A stretch of 64,000 nucleotides of DNA. It comes from Lepiota brunneoincarnata (Eukaryota; Basidiomycota; Agaricomycetes; Agaricales; Agaricaceae). This document shows positions 33,552 through 45,342 of the stretch, piece after piece. Numbering within the stretch: the stretch's first letter is position 1; the number at the start of each line of letters is the position of its first letter. A program made the position numbers and the translations under genes. Where the stretch lies: the NCBI GenBank assembly GCA_023014365.1, contig JAEBUN010000001.1, positions 2,170,001 through 2,234,000 of the forward strand, given 5' to 3'. Below the pieces are notes generated by a model, which made no database searches, was not told the DNA's origin, and saw nothing but the letters and a program-made list of their open reading frames with translations.

Positions 33552-36304
33552 ATGTCTCTCGTACCGCCCCAGCCACCCCTCGACTGGACCCACTCTGCGG
33601 AGGACATAATTCGTCTGACGAAGGAGGCTATTGACGAGAATCGCGTGTGCTTGGATAAGATCGCCACGCTTGATCACAAAGACTGCAACTTCGAATCGGT
33701 AAGTTGTGTTGTTGTGCGCCGTCATCCTCCTCTCATCCTTTTCGCTGGCAGGTTTTCGTAAGTGAACGCTCCCTCATGATGTCGTGCTTCATGGCATCCG
33801 GGAAGATCTGATCATTGATAATTGGACCTTCAATTGCATTTGCAGTTGGCCCTTGCAGATGCAGAGACAAGGATTGATGTAGTCACCGATCCTCTTGGAT
33901 TTTACCAGAATGTCTCGCCGTCCAAGGAATTGCGTGATGCCTCCAGCGAGGCAGAAGCACTCATACTCAGCTATGGCGTCGAATCTTCGATGCGTCTTGA
34001 TGTCTACAAGGTCAAGATTGCTGCACAGAAGAACATCAAGGAGTCTGGTCAATGGGATAAGTTATTACCCGAGGAACAGCGCCTCGTTGAGAAGATGGTG
34101 AGATCAAAATTGCCTCTGGTGGTGTTGACCTTTGAACCAGTAGATAGATCCTGGAAGGCACCCGTGAGGGTCTTGCCCTTGCCGACGAGCAACGCGAGGA
34201 ATTGAAAGTGTTGAAGAAAGAGCTGTCCCAGATCTGTCTCGATTTCAGGGTACGCTTGTTGTTATGTCCGGCCAGTCAGCCAGACCTGACCTTGTACACA
34301 GAAAAACTTTAACGAAGAGAATGTAAGCCGGAGTTCGGTTGTGCCCTCTAGTCGTGTATTAAACAAAATTGTAGACTGTGATCACTTTCACCCTCGAGGA
34401 ACTCAAGGGTGTCCCGAAGGACGTGGTTTCTGGCTTTATCAAGCGCACGGAGGGTGACAAGGAGATTTACGATGCTACTTACAAGACTCCTGATGTCTTT
34501 CCCATTGTATGTTGGGCAACCTTGCTATCTCAGATCTCATGTTGACCGCAGGTCCAGTTCCAATATGCGGAAAATCCCATTACGCGCAAACGTGCTCTCG
34601 AGGGCTATGAGTCTCGACTTGCCGAAAACGTGCCTTTACTTGCCAAGGCCCTCGATCACCGCCGCAAGGCTTCCAAGCTCCTGGGTTATAATACCTGGTG
34701 CGGTTCTTTCCAGAAAATCGGGTGGCGGATTGCTTATATTCTTGATCAGGGCGGATTATCAGACGGAAGTGAAAATGATCAAGACTGGAGACGGTATCAA
34801 AGATGTGGGTCATTCATAATATTTTTTTTGGTAACTGTATTCTTATCAGTGGCTAGTTTTTGAATGACCTCGAAACCAAGCTTCGCTCAGTCGGTATCAA
34901 GGAACGCGAGACCCTCCTGGCCATGAAAAAAAAGGAACACGAAGAAAAAGGTTTTCCATTTGACGGGAACTTTTACATCTGGGACTACCGCTACTACGAC
35001 ACAAAGTTCATCAGGGAGACTTTAGACCTCGATGACATGCTCGTCAAGGAGTATTTCCCCGTTTCTGTCGTTGTGCCTACGATCCTGGAAATATACCAGA
35101 ATATGCTGGGGGTCAAGTTTGTTGAGATCGAGACTTCGACATGGCATCCTGGTATGCCCACATCCCCTCTTTGCGTTCTGTAATGCTCACAGGTCAATAG
35201 ACGTGCAAAAGTTTGCTGTCTGGGAAAAAGACGCCAAAGATCAGTCTGGCTTCCTCGGGTACTGCTACCTTGACCTCTTCCCTCGTGGTACATTACTTCT
35301 CCGATCTTCTGCTCTCACTCACTAAATCGTACACATACGCCGCAGAATCCAAATACTCACACGCAGCTGTCTGGCCAATCCAACCGGGCTATCAAACGCG
35401 TGACGGCGGACGCAGCTATCCAACCAGCATTATGGTTGCTAATCTCGCCAAACCAACATCTGAGAAACCCGCACTGATGCGGCACGACGACGTCGTCACC
35501 TTTTTCCACGAAATGGGGCACGCTTTCCATGGCTTACTCTCTCGCACCAAGTTTGCCAGGTTCCATGGCACGTCTGTCGCACGCGATTTTGTCGAGGCGC
35601 CCAGCCAGATGTTAGAGAACTGGTGCTGGGAACACAAGGTACTAGAGAAGATATCGAGTCATTATGAGACCAAGAAGCCGCTTACGAGGGAGCTGATTGA
35701 GAAAATTATCAAGAGTCGATATGTGAATGTCGGGTTATATTATTTGAGGCAGGTGTTCTTTGCTAAGTTTGATTACAAAATCCATACTGATCGAGGTGAG
35801 TTGTCTTATCTCGTTCAATTACTATTTGTTAATTTTAATTTTCTGCAGAGACTGGCGATCTCACCCAACTCTGGAATGATTTGAGGGAGCAAGTTTCTCT
35901 CGTCAAGTACGAAGTCGCTGCCCCTGGGCAGGGCACCTTTTCGCACCTCGTGGGCGGGTATGATGCTGGGTATTACGGCTACACCTATTCCCTGGTCTTT
36001 GCAGCGGACATGTATGGTACGTCGATCAGCCACTCTTTTAAGGGGTGCTAATCGCTGTTCTTGTTACAGCTACGGTATTCAAGGCTGATCCACTCAGCCC
36101 TGTTCGAGGCAAGCGCTACCGTGAAGAGATTCTTCTGGTAGGAGGAAGCCGTGAGGAGCTGGATTCGCTCAAGGTTAGACATTTACACAACGCTTGTACT
36201 TGGTATGATTGCTCATACTTACCCAGGCATTCCTTGGTCGTCCGCCTAATAGTGATGCCTTTTTGAAGGAGCTCTTGGGCGAAGTGCCTTCTTCAAACCT
36301 CTAG
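33552..36304 (+). CDS. PRD1: M3 metallopeptidase, saccharolysin/thimet oligopeptidase
   Basis: A zinc oligopeptidase of family M3 that degrades short peptides in the cytosol and mitochondrial intermembrane space. The zinc site is FFHEMGHAFHGLLSRT (HExxH, about 35508), with the third ligand in EAPSQMLENW. Other conserved blocks are YGVESSMRLDVYKV, VPKDVVSGFIKR, WHPDVQKFAVWEKD, PGYQTRDGGRSYPTSIM and HLVGGYDAGYYGYTYSLVF. Introns are numerous, including a 21-nt exon (about 34303-34323, KNFNEEN); all frames join. I chose ATG 33552 (MSLVPPQPPLDW). An open in-frame extension reaches back to ATG 33357 and is Arg/Ser/Leu-rich, so a longer mitochondrial form is possible. Confidence 0.92.
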
Positions 36305-36678
36305 TTAAATTGATCAAGGGACATAACTGACTTGTGATCTTACTTGCACGTCGAATAGCATGCTGCAGAACTATTTGTAGTGTTATTAAACGAATATTTC
36401 GCCCTCGAGTCTAGCTTCCCGCTTTACCGATGCGCATGATCCAATCAAGTAATGGGTCTAATGTATTAACAGTGCTTATGGGACATGCATCGTAAACTGA
36501 ACTGGAAATTAAGAAAACAGAGTGGGGGGGTCGAAATTTGAGTCTCGGGTTGATATAGGCGGGGAGGTGTAACGTATAAAACGATGCATACTGTATGAGC
36601 GGGCCGATGGGACATACGAATAAACAGAAAACATTAAACGCCAAAACCGAGGAGGACTACAAGACAACAGCAAAAAGT
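36305..36678. other. convergent 3' intergenic region
   Basis: The space between two convergent genes. It should hold both 3' UTRs and polyadenylation signals. I see no gene in it. Confidence 0.5.
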
Positions 36679-39238
36679 TCATCCCGTCACCTTGATCAAC
36701 TTCGGCCCATCCTCTTCTCCATTCTCAACTGAGGCATCAGCCTCATCATCTTCTTCCTCTTGCTCCAGCAGCTCTTCTGGTCCGTCAGTAGCGCCCACAA
36801 CCAGTCCTCGTCTGTCATCCCGACTTCCGGGACCTCCATCCCTTCTATTATCCTCCTTTTGAATCTCATCCCACATAACTTTAACATCTTGGTCAACTTT
36901 TGCTGCAACTCTGTCAATGCCAGCTTCGGAGAGTTTGACATGCTGGCGATGGGTGGAGAGGTGGGCGGATTTTTTGGGCGGGCGCTTCAGTCTGCGACGG
37001 GCGACCATGACTGGAACAGAGCATTTCTATTTTACGGTTGAATAACGGAAGCATGTTTAGAAGTTGCACCATAGTGTGAGAGATAGTGTGGTGCTTACTT
37101 GAATGAGGTAATGGGATGTCGATCCGAGCAAGATGCTAACAGAAGAGGGGGCAGGTATATAAGTATCACGAAAGAGTACCACGTAGCTCTACCTACCCAT
37201 TCAACTGGCCCAATCCACGCGAACCTACGATAAGCATCGTCGGTCCTGTGTAATCCACGATGTCTACCCATATGTCAGTTTCGGACATTGAGTGGAGGAG
37301 AGGAAGACGAACCAAGGAGCATATGACGGGCGTTCTTTGCGTGCCATGCCTGGCATATCACGGTTACATTCAACTTTGTTCGTTGGAGAAGACTCGTCAC
37401 TTGGCGGACGAGGATATAGGCCTAAACCTTGGCGCTGGGGGCAGACATCAACCTCTAGAGGGACATACAAGTAATACAAGTAGGCAGTACCTCCTGTTGG
37501 CTCCTCAACTTGAGTGTACGGTCCATCGAGTTGGGTATTTCGGGGTCGACTGGAGATTATGTAGGTCCTCATTTGAATAGTATGACCCCCGGTACTCACC
37601 TTTGCTCTCATTCTCAACCACCGTCACGAGTAGCATCTCATCGCCGTCCCTCAGCACTGTTCCGATACCCCACTCCACGGCATATCTACTCTCCTCACTC
37701 AGATCACTCGCAACGACATACTTTCGCTTTTTCCTATCACCTAGCTTGGCTCCGGGGTCTCCCTGGGTAACGGTGATAGTGCAGCGATCACGCTGGAACA
37801 CAGGGCGCGAGGTGTTGAGAGGCGGGGGTTCATGGTGTTTGAGGGACTTGCGGCGCCGGGGGCCTCGTCTGTTGGGGGGGTTTGAGCTCCCGAGTGCATT
37901 AAGAGACGAGGGAAAGTAGGGTTCGGGGGGAACAACGACATTGACACCTTCACCTAGAGGATCCGGTTCTTCACCGTCGATACCGCCAGCTGCATCAGGG
38001 ATGCACCTACAAGGTTAATAACGGCGTTCTGCTCGGTGTTGCGCTCGGTGAGAGGGTCAAGATAACCGTCAATGCCATCTCCATCTTCGTCGGAATAATC
38101 TGTCTCGCCGACAGTCTCATCGCCGGAGTCCTGGTCATCGGTAAATGCGTTGCGGGGGTGGACGGCAGAGGCGGTATCGGGGAAGGTCAGTCTCAGACTG
38201 AGCCAGGGGGAGGGGCTGGGGCGTGGGGGAAGTTTCCCGCTCGCGCTGGCGATTCCGTCGGAAGAAGAAGGGTGACTGGGAGCGTGCACGAGAGCGGCTG
38301 CGAGAGGCTGCGGGCGTTTCCACCTCTGGTGGGGCTTGCGAGGCCGACTTCGTGTGCTTGGAGGACTTGAACAACGATCGTCCTCTGTCTTTCTCTTTCT
38401 CCCTCCCTTTCTCGGCTTCCCTTTCCCTCTCTTCATGGGCCGCGATGCCATTCCCGTTGGGGCTGTCACGGGTGTTGGTGCGAGAGAGGGAGAGAGAGAG
38501 ACCGCCCATCATCGAGGAGAGGTAGGATTTGCCAAAGGAGCTAGAAGAACTCATTCTAGACTCGTGTGGCTTGAGGGCATGTTCTGCTGGGGGTAGCTTG
38601 GAGTTTGTGCGCTCGATGGCGCTAAGGACGAGTCGGTCAGCTTCATGGTCTAACTCCTGCACAGGAGATTTGGGAGAAAAGGATGACGTCAGCAAGAGTG
38701 ACGAAGACCAGCGTTTCGGGGTTGTTGGTCGTGAGTGCGAAGCAGGGCGCGACGATGACGATGACAAGGGGGGTGATGGCGCTGTATCACCGGCGGACGT
38801 CGATGGTCGCTTCGGCATCCGCAGCAGTGGTGGTTCGGCGACAGGGCTTTTGGGTTGTGTTGGTGGTTGAGGAGTAGGTACGGCGACGAGGGTGGGTGGC
38901 TGGGAGATGTCGAGCTCTTTGCCTTCTTGGGGAGTTGCAAGGTGCGGAACGACAATCTCCTTGATCTTGAAACCGTTACTACTCCCGGGCCGTCTCCCAA
39001 AACTACCCACAAAGCTACTCGGCCTTGGGAGCACAGGCAGACTGGGGGGCCCCCCTTCGTTGGCACTGCTGCTGCTGCCGCCGCTGTGGTTATTGTTGCT
39101 ACTGCTGCTCGCAGTCTTTAATAAGCCACTGCTACTACTGGGCCTGCCACTACTGCTGCCTGGACGGGGGATATAAGCCGTCCAGCTACGCCTTTTGCTC
39201 GTAGAGTTGGTGGTGCCATTGTCATCGCGGACGGCCAT
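36679..39238 (-). CDS. universal-stress-protein domain protein with disordered N-terminus, one frame break
   Basis: A long disordered N-terminal half (39238-38180) is rich in Ser, Pro and Arg and has RSRSRARSQSP and ERERE-type runs. It is followed by an acidic stretch (DDQDSGDETVGETDYSDEDG). The C-terminal UspA domain spans several exons: KYVVASDLSEESRYAVEWGI, EMLLVTVVENESK, AYILVRQVTSLLQR, VTVICQAWHAKNARHMLLD, PTMLIVGSRGLGQLNG, ILLGSTSHYLIQ and KCSVPVMVARRRLKRP. The GSRGLG...GSTS pattern is the ATP-binding motif of ATP-type Usp proteins. An acidic tail ends at 36679. The frame breaks near 38180-38188 by one extra base between SETD and FPDTASAVHPRN. Fungal homologs with this layout are common but their role is unclear; stress signalling is an inference. 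Confidence 0.82.
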
Positions 39239-39601
39239 GAAGGGATTAAGTGGGGAGAGAGAGATAGAGGCGCTCACCTCTGGAGAACGAAGGTACAACT
39301 TGGGAGGAGGACCGCTCTGGGACTAGCAGGACTACCATCAGTCTGGGAAGCGATTTCTGTGTCGGCTTGGCATCGCTGTACGTACACTCATTGTCTGCGG
39401 TGTCCGCTGTTGTGTGCAACCACGGGGGGAAAGGGTTGGTGGGGTCGGCCAATGTCGTACCGAACCTTTGCCAGCGCAAAGTAATCTACTACTCCCGCAA
39501 GACTTGAAGAGAGGGACACGACGGGCTAGGCCTCGCTTCACATGCGAGCGAAGGATATTCATCGCTGCCAAGACATATTGTAAAAATAAAATTAGATAAT
39601 A
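39239..39601. other. intergenic, nothing recognised
   Basis: Promoter of the Usp-domain gene and 3' flank of the Pet127 gene. I see no gene in it. Confidence 0.5.
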
Positions 39602-42307
39602 TCATATCTGTCCAAGCACATGCCGAGGCTTGCCCTCCTCTAACTCTCGCCACCGTTCTGTGTCCCTTCGTCCCTCTCGCGCCAAACGTCGTAACATGGC
39701 CAACTTGCGTTTCACTCCAGTGAACATCTCGGGATTGTACGACGCGCTCTGATCTTCCTGCCCGCTAAAGTTCAGGCTTTCATACCACCCCTCCAAGTCC
39801 TCCGGATCCACGCCGGAAGGCATCGCCCATGCCCGGAACTGCCGCTGTCTTGCCCCAAGCAGTGTCTCCCGCATCTTCTCCGTGTTTGTGCTGAGGTGCG
39901 ATATCGCCCACCGCAGAGACCCTGGCACCTCAGTCAGCTCCATCCTCGGATTCATAAAATTTTTGGTTTTGGATGCAACCACGCACATTTATATTCCATG
40001 TCACAGAGCGCCTCCCAAGGCTTCGCGGGCGACGAATTCGAGTAGCTCCACGTCTGCACTAGCAACTGCTTGATGGGTCTTTCCTCCGACTCTCCGTCCC
40101 ACACTACCGGCTCTATCCACACGTTCATCTTCCCCGTAAATTCCAAAGTCTCGAACGTCACCCTTACTGACTGGTTTCACAGTCAGCATCTGATCTGGGC
40201 ACACAACTGTGATCGGATATAGCAGACCTCTTTCGGGAAACACTGTACAATTTCCTCAGCCACATTTTCCAGTACATCCAGACACGCCACGAACACCCGG
40301 TCACCCACACCTCGGCCGGGTCCAAATAATCGTTCGTCCATTTCTTCTAGTGGAATATACTGGAATCCAAACATCCGCTCCGTGTTGTGGAACGCCACAA
40401 TGACTCCGTCCATGTTACCGATCCGTGCTTGGAATCTATTCGTCATAGCTGTCAATCACTCATTCGGCCACAACGATCGTGACCAACGTACTGATATTTG
40501 AGAAAAGCAGAACGAATTAGGTCATAATACTCTCGCTCAAAACTCTCGTAGGCACCATGCTGTTTCCGGATGAGATACCCCGAGTTTTCTTCGAAATTCA
40601 TGAGGTCCATTCTGATCGACATGCATGCCCGTGTCTTGATGTCAAATACGCCCGTACCTGGGAGCCTAGGGGTCGTGACAGTCCAGTTGCGAGCGCATGA
40701 TGAATTTCTTCGACTAGAAGCATCATCAGTTGTATGAGACCACTTATAGATCAACATTGTACCCCACCGTGGAGAATCGGAACGCCTCGCGCGTCGTTTT
40801 CTCGTCAAAGTGCGGAGGATCAGGATGTGACCGCCGGTAAGAGGTAAACTCTTCCTTGGGCATCGTGATAAACTTTTCCAAGAGCGTGCCCTGAACCCGT
40901 CTTCAGTATTTTCTCCACTCGGACTCACAAATACGGACCAGCCAAGTCAAAATATTCTTGTCTGCAACCCCAATTTTGTCCCCACCTGAATCAATCATAT
41001 ACTGGCCGTCCTTGTAGTTGAACACAACGGAACAGGGCATTCTTTGACCAGGTGTAAAATCCCTCTTCTCGGTTTGGAAATCGCGACTTAGAACCGACGT
41101 GTCTACGAATCGGTCTCCGGATATCAGGAAATATATGTGGGAGAGTATGCCCGAAAGTGATGACGTAGAGCCGGAGAAGGTTCGACTCTGTTGCTTGGCC
41201 AGTATGGCAAGGTCTGGATCCGAAGAGGGCTTGGTAAAACCACCGAGTCGCTCAAAAGCAAAGTCAGTGACACGGGGCAACTCTTGGAGGTAGGGATCAA
41301 AGTTATACACCCGGGAGCGGGGGTCTTGAAGCCAGTGAACACCTGGACTGAGGAACAGATGAGAGCGGGGATAAGAAATATGAGATCAAACGGACCTGAA
41401 GAGAACGCGGTCGAGTCCATGTTTGAGCCGTGCAATAGGGAGCTGAGGGGAGGGTGGAGCAATATCTGTACATGGCAGTGAAATGGTGATCGTATGAGAA
41501 TCTTTTGGACACCTACCTTCAAGCAGAGGTTGGTTGATCCCAACAAGTTCCAAAACGCCTTCGATACGTCTAGTATAGAGCAGGGGGGACGTCCTGTGCT
41601 CGAAGGGTATTTTCGGCAGGTCGGTTCCCTTTTTTCGAACGGGGACGTTTTCTTTTGTGCTAAAGGAAGGCCCGAGAGCTGAGCTCATTGGTTTCAACTC
41701 TGCATCGCCAGCGTTAAGTTTATGCAGAGGACAAAGTAAAAATTGAAAAAATTAAAAACACACGATCTTGACCCCAACCAGTCTTCCAGCTTTCCTCTTG
41801 TCCTTCCAGTTCTTCCTCCTCTACTAGAGTATCGGTCTCTTCCTGTTTCACAGACATTGCCAATACCTCCTGCTCCAGACTGTCTAATTTTTTGGCAGGG
41901 GCCAATAAATCCTCCGTCTTCCATAACCGGTTTCGTGGAGTTGATTCTTCTGTAGATATATGTTCTCTGGGCCTGAACAGATGGGGGCGTGTCGTTCTGA
42001 CCACTTTTGCAGGTCGTCTGGTTGGAGAATACTCTAGTGCAGGTGAAAGTGAAGAGTCTGGCTTTTCTGGCGACGACGTGAACAAAGGAGCAGGAGGCCC
42101 AAGAACATCGGTCAACAAAGGGTGGCCGGGAACAGGAGGCGAGTGTGGTGCGGCGCGCTGTGCGGAGCGAACGAGGGAGAGAAGAAGCTGGTGATCTGGA
42201 TCATCGGAATCGGGTGTGGGTGGCTCGATAAGTGTTGACTTTGTGCGTGCGGCGGGAGGACGGTGTGCACGGAGAAGAGAGGCGGTGAGGATTCTGCAGT
42301 GAACCAT
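39602..42307 (-). CDS. PET127: Pet127-like mitochondrial RNA 5' processing factor, one frame break
   Basis: Pet127 is a mitochondrial membrane-associated protein needed for 5' processing and stability of mitochondrial RNAs in yeast. The conserved block is [20 protein letters not shown], then [79 protein letters not shown] and [11 protein letters not shown]. The start ([20 protein letters not shown]) is a mitochondrial presequence and is joined to the core by an intron near 41700-41750. The frame breaks at 40669-40672, where one extra base sits in a four-base G run (C on the coding strand), between RSQLDCHDP and RLPGTGVFD. All other exons connect. It is divergent from Arl8, with 50 bp between start codons. 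Confidence 0.85.
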
Positions 42308-42357
42308 TGGGGTCGGTCTTGCACAAAGACAAAAGTGACGGCGTCACACAAGCTGGT
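42308..42357. promoter_or_regulatory. shared divergent promoter, Pet127 and Arl8
   Basis: Only 50 bases separate the start codons of two divergent genes. The 5' UTRs and core promoters must therefore overlap each other, or overlap the opposite coding region. No specific element was identified. Confidence 0.5.
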
Positions 42358-43508
42358 ATGGCTAGTTTCTTCTCCTCACTTTTCTTGTGGTTTACTGGGT
42401 CTGTGTGTTCTCCCTCCGCCCCATCTCCATCCTCATTCACTCGTCAACATAGCCTTTTCTTCTCAAAATCAGCAGAAATTGCCGTTGTTGGCCTCCAGGT
42501 ATTCCGCTTTTTCCCTTATCCCGTCCCCGCTCTTTACATACATCTCACCTACCAGGCTTCTGGAAAGACATCCTTTGTGAATGTCATAACCTCCGGCCAA
42601 GTGAGCACATACCTAGCACTCTCAGAACACGCCTGCTCACAGATACCCCAGTGGAGTGAAGATGTCGTGCCCACCGTCGCATTCAACTTTCGGAAAATAC
42701 GCAAGGGAAACGTAACATTGAAGGTTTGGGACGTAGCCGGTATGTCCTCTCACTGATATCCTGCTGCTGTAGAGAGACATGAACATCAAACCTCCAGGCC
42801 AGCCCAAGTTCCGATCAATGTGGGAGCGGTATTGCAGCGGTGTCGACGCTGTAGTGTTGAGTCCCCTTCCCCCCTCCCTTCATCGTCCCACCTGACCTCT
42901 CACCTCATTACAGATTCGTAGTGGACTCGGTTGACGTATGTGGTCTGCATTTAGCCGTCTTTGTTTCTCTGCCCACCCTTCAACTCCCAGTCCGACAAGT
43001 TCAATACCGCACGTTTTGAGCTCCATCAGTTGCTGGCTCAACCCACCCTCACAGGTGTACCTCTGCTCGTGGTATGCCTTCGTGTTACCCAGAAAATGGC
43101 TCTTGACTTAACCGCACGCCCAGTTGGGTAACAAGAACGACCTTGAGGGACATGTTTCTGTAAAGGAGATCATCAGGGACCTGTGTGTCTTGTCGCCGCT
43201 ATCTTTCTTCTGGAAAACTCACTAAGTGTTTCCAGGCAGCTTGACAAGATTTCGGACAGGCCAGTATCAGTGGGTCTATTACCTTGTGCTTCCAACTTCC
43301 TCCGCTCACCTTACATCGTCTTTCAGTGCTATTCGGTAAGACACTATGGAAGCGTACTGTCTGCGACTCATCCATCTCTGCACCAGTGTTCTATGAAGAG
43401 TCAGCACAACCTGTACGCCCAGTATATCCTCCTTCACTTCCGTTCCTTTGCTCACCGTCTCTTTCCAGAGATATCGTCCTTCAGTGGCTCACAGGGAGAA
43501 GTCATTGA
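42358..43508 (+). CDS. Arl8 small GTPase
   Basis: An Arf-like GTPase of the Arl8 type, which links lysosome or vacuole membranes to motors and tethers in animals. Splicing ten or so short exons gives [19 protein letters not shown], an amphipathic start without a myristoylation Gly2, as in Arl8. Then come [14 protein letters not shown] (G1), [10 protein letters not shown] (G2), [19 protein letters not shown] (G3), [11 protein letters not shown] (G4), [11 protein letters not shown] and [13 protein letters not shown]. The FRSMWERYC and IVLQWL blocks are Arl8 signatures. The last introns (43275-43505) are the hardest to place. The downstream neighbour on the other strand is a SCOCO-like coiled-coil protein. 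Confidence 0.9.
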
Positions 43509-43623
43509 TATCTTTCACTTGGGTCTCAAGTTGTTGTACATTGCACGTGTTCGTTTGCCAGGCTGTTGTAGTTGCTTCACTATATCATTATACATTGACG
43601 AGGTTGCAAAAACTAGACCATAT

Positions 43624-43989
43624 TCATCGCCTTTTTGCCATCTGCACCGTCAGGTTGTCAATGTACATCTGTAGCACCTCATTGCTCGACGTAAGTTTAT
43701 CCACCTCCTTCTGGGTGTTCTGGACTTTGGCGAGCATTGCTGGAAGTTATCAACAATCATCTTCTCCGCAACAAGGAAAGAGACCAACCACGAAGACCTT
43801 CTTGATTTGCTTTTATCTCCCTGCCATATATTCAGCAGCAGCAAGAATGGAGGTACTTGAGCGAGAACATTACTTGATGATCTTCTCCTTTCGAATCGCC
43901 TGGCTGACCAGGTCTGTCTCTTCAACCGGCACAGAGATAGCCCCCCACTCTACCGACTCTTCCTCTACATCAAACCCCGAAAAAGACAT
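43624..43989 (-). CDS. short coiled-coil protein, SCOCO/Slo1-like
   Basis: A three-exon gene of about 87 residues. Exon 1 is acidic (MSFSGFDVEEESVEWGAI... then VSQAIRKEKIIK). Two introns of about 52-54 bp lie near 43821-43873 and 43740-43790. The C-terminal part is one helix with heptads: MLAKVQNTQKEVDKLTSSNE, then VLQMYIDNLTVQMAKRR. The ending NEVLQMYIDNL closely follows the SCOCO (DUF2205) motif ENQVLGQYIENLM. SCOCO/UNC-69 and yeast Slo1 bind Arf-like GTPases at Golgi and endosomal membranes. It sits tail-to-tail with Arl8 only 115 bp away. Family assignment rests on this motif and the length; function is inferred. Confidence 0.65.
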
Positions 43990-44084
43990 AAAATAAAACA
44001 ACAGCAAGGGTAGGATGTGATGGTGTGGGTCACAAAAGGAAAGCACTGACGCGTCATGCGCAGCCCTCCCCTTAGATACATACC

Positions 44085-45342
44085 ATGTCCGCTCCAGATA
44101 CTATCCTCGCATTCAAAGCAGGCCGAGCGTTCCGCCGTGGAAGCACCAACACTGTCGAGCCCTCTCGTACCAAGGGTGCCATCTATTTGGTCAGTGGGGG
44201 TGAGGATGGGTTGCTGCGTTTTCAGTGGAAGAATAGGGAATCGGGTCAAGTTGAGGAGGTATGCTTGGGTCGTGATAGCTAGCCGCGGAATGTGCTAATA
44301 GGATTCTCTGTGCGGGCGCTGCGTTATAGGACTTGATTGTCGTCCCCTCAGACGCTAGTCTTGCCAAGGTGACGCAATCCCCTGAGCGAGTCTATGTCCT
44401 CAAGTTCTCGTCCTCGAATGAAAAGCATTTTGTGAGTCTGGCACCCGAGACGACTACTGGTATTCTGACACCAGCCATTATACAGTTCTGGCTGCAGGTT
44501 CGCATTGATATGTTTTCGATAGACGAAAGGTAATAACCTAACCAACTACCCCAGGACGCCTCCACCGCGCGAGATGCAGAATTCATCAACAACTTAAATG
44601 GTCTCCTCGAAGATCCTGAATACCAGGTCCAATGGAACACCAATTCACAACCCCAAGCCTCCTCGTAGGTCCCATCTCGAGCCCCCATCCGCAGCCCCCA
44701 ACGAATCGTCACCCACCCTATAATACCCCCAACCAGATCTTCTTCCACCTCCACCAATCCTTCCACATTCCAAGCTACCCCCGAACAACTCGCCGCTCTT
44801 TCCAATGTCCTTAGTTCTATCAACGTCAACAACGCAGCTGCCAGCTCTGCCACACCCCCAGGTCAACTTCCAGCTTATTCCCCCCCCCCCCCCCCATTTC
44901 TCAATATCGTACTAATGACTGTAGCCATATACAGAACTAGCATTAACCGACATCCTCACACCCACAAACATCACACCTCTCTTCACCTCACACCCCGAAC
45001 TGGTCCCAGCACTCTTTCCTCACCTTCCCCCTGATCTCCCAGCCCCACCTTCGCCCGAGGTCCTCCAACGTATCATTAGGTGCGCTTCTTCGACACAATA
45101 ACGTTTTTCACAATAAAAATAATAAAATGCGATTTAGTTCCCCACATTTTAGAGCTGCGGTGGTTAGCTTCGATCAAGGACTCCGCACAGGACTCTTGGG
45201 TGGATTCGTCAGAAGTCTGGGTCTCCCCGAGGAAGCCGGTACTGATGTCGTATCCTTCCTCCGGGCTATCCAAGAACAGGCTGATAGGGAACATTCGAGT
45301 GCAAGTCGTGGTGGTGGTAGAGATAGGATGGACACTGATTGA
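44085..45342 (+). CDS. RPN13: proteasomal ubiquitin receptor Rpn13/ADRM1
   Basis: Rpn13 sits on the 19S proteasome cap, binds ubiquitin by its Pru domain and recruits the deubiquitinase Uch37 by its DEUBAD domain. The Pru domain reads ILAFKAGRAFRRGSTNTV, KGAIYLVSGGEDGLLRFQWK, RVYVLKFSSSNEKHF, then FWLQ on a 12-nt exon (about 44486-44497), then DASTARDAEFINNLNGLL. A Ser/Thr-rich linker follows. The C-terminal DEUBAD helices are ELALTDILTPTNITPLF and SSPHFRAAVVSFDQGLRTG, then GLLGGFVRSLGLPEEAG. The linker intron holds a long run of C near 44881. The terminal DRMDTD is acidic. Frames are intact. Confidence 0.92.

Noticed and set aside
36696..37008. Separate small basic protein starting MVARRRLKRPPKKSAH
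   Set aside because: It is the last exon of the Usp-domain gene. The upstream exon ends HYLIQ and splices to KCSVPVMVARRR.
38158..39176. Plus-strand open frames with Leu/Pro-rich translations
   Set aside because: They are antisense to the low-complexity Ser/Pro/Arg-rich coding region of the Usp-domain gene.
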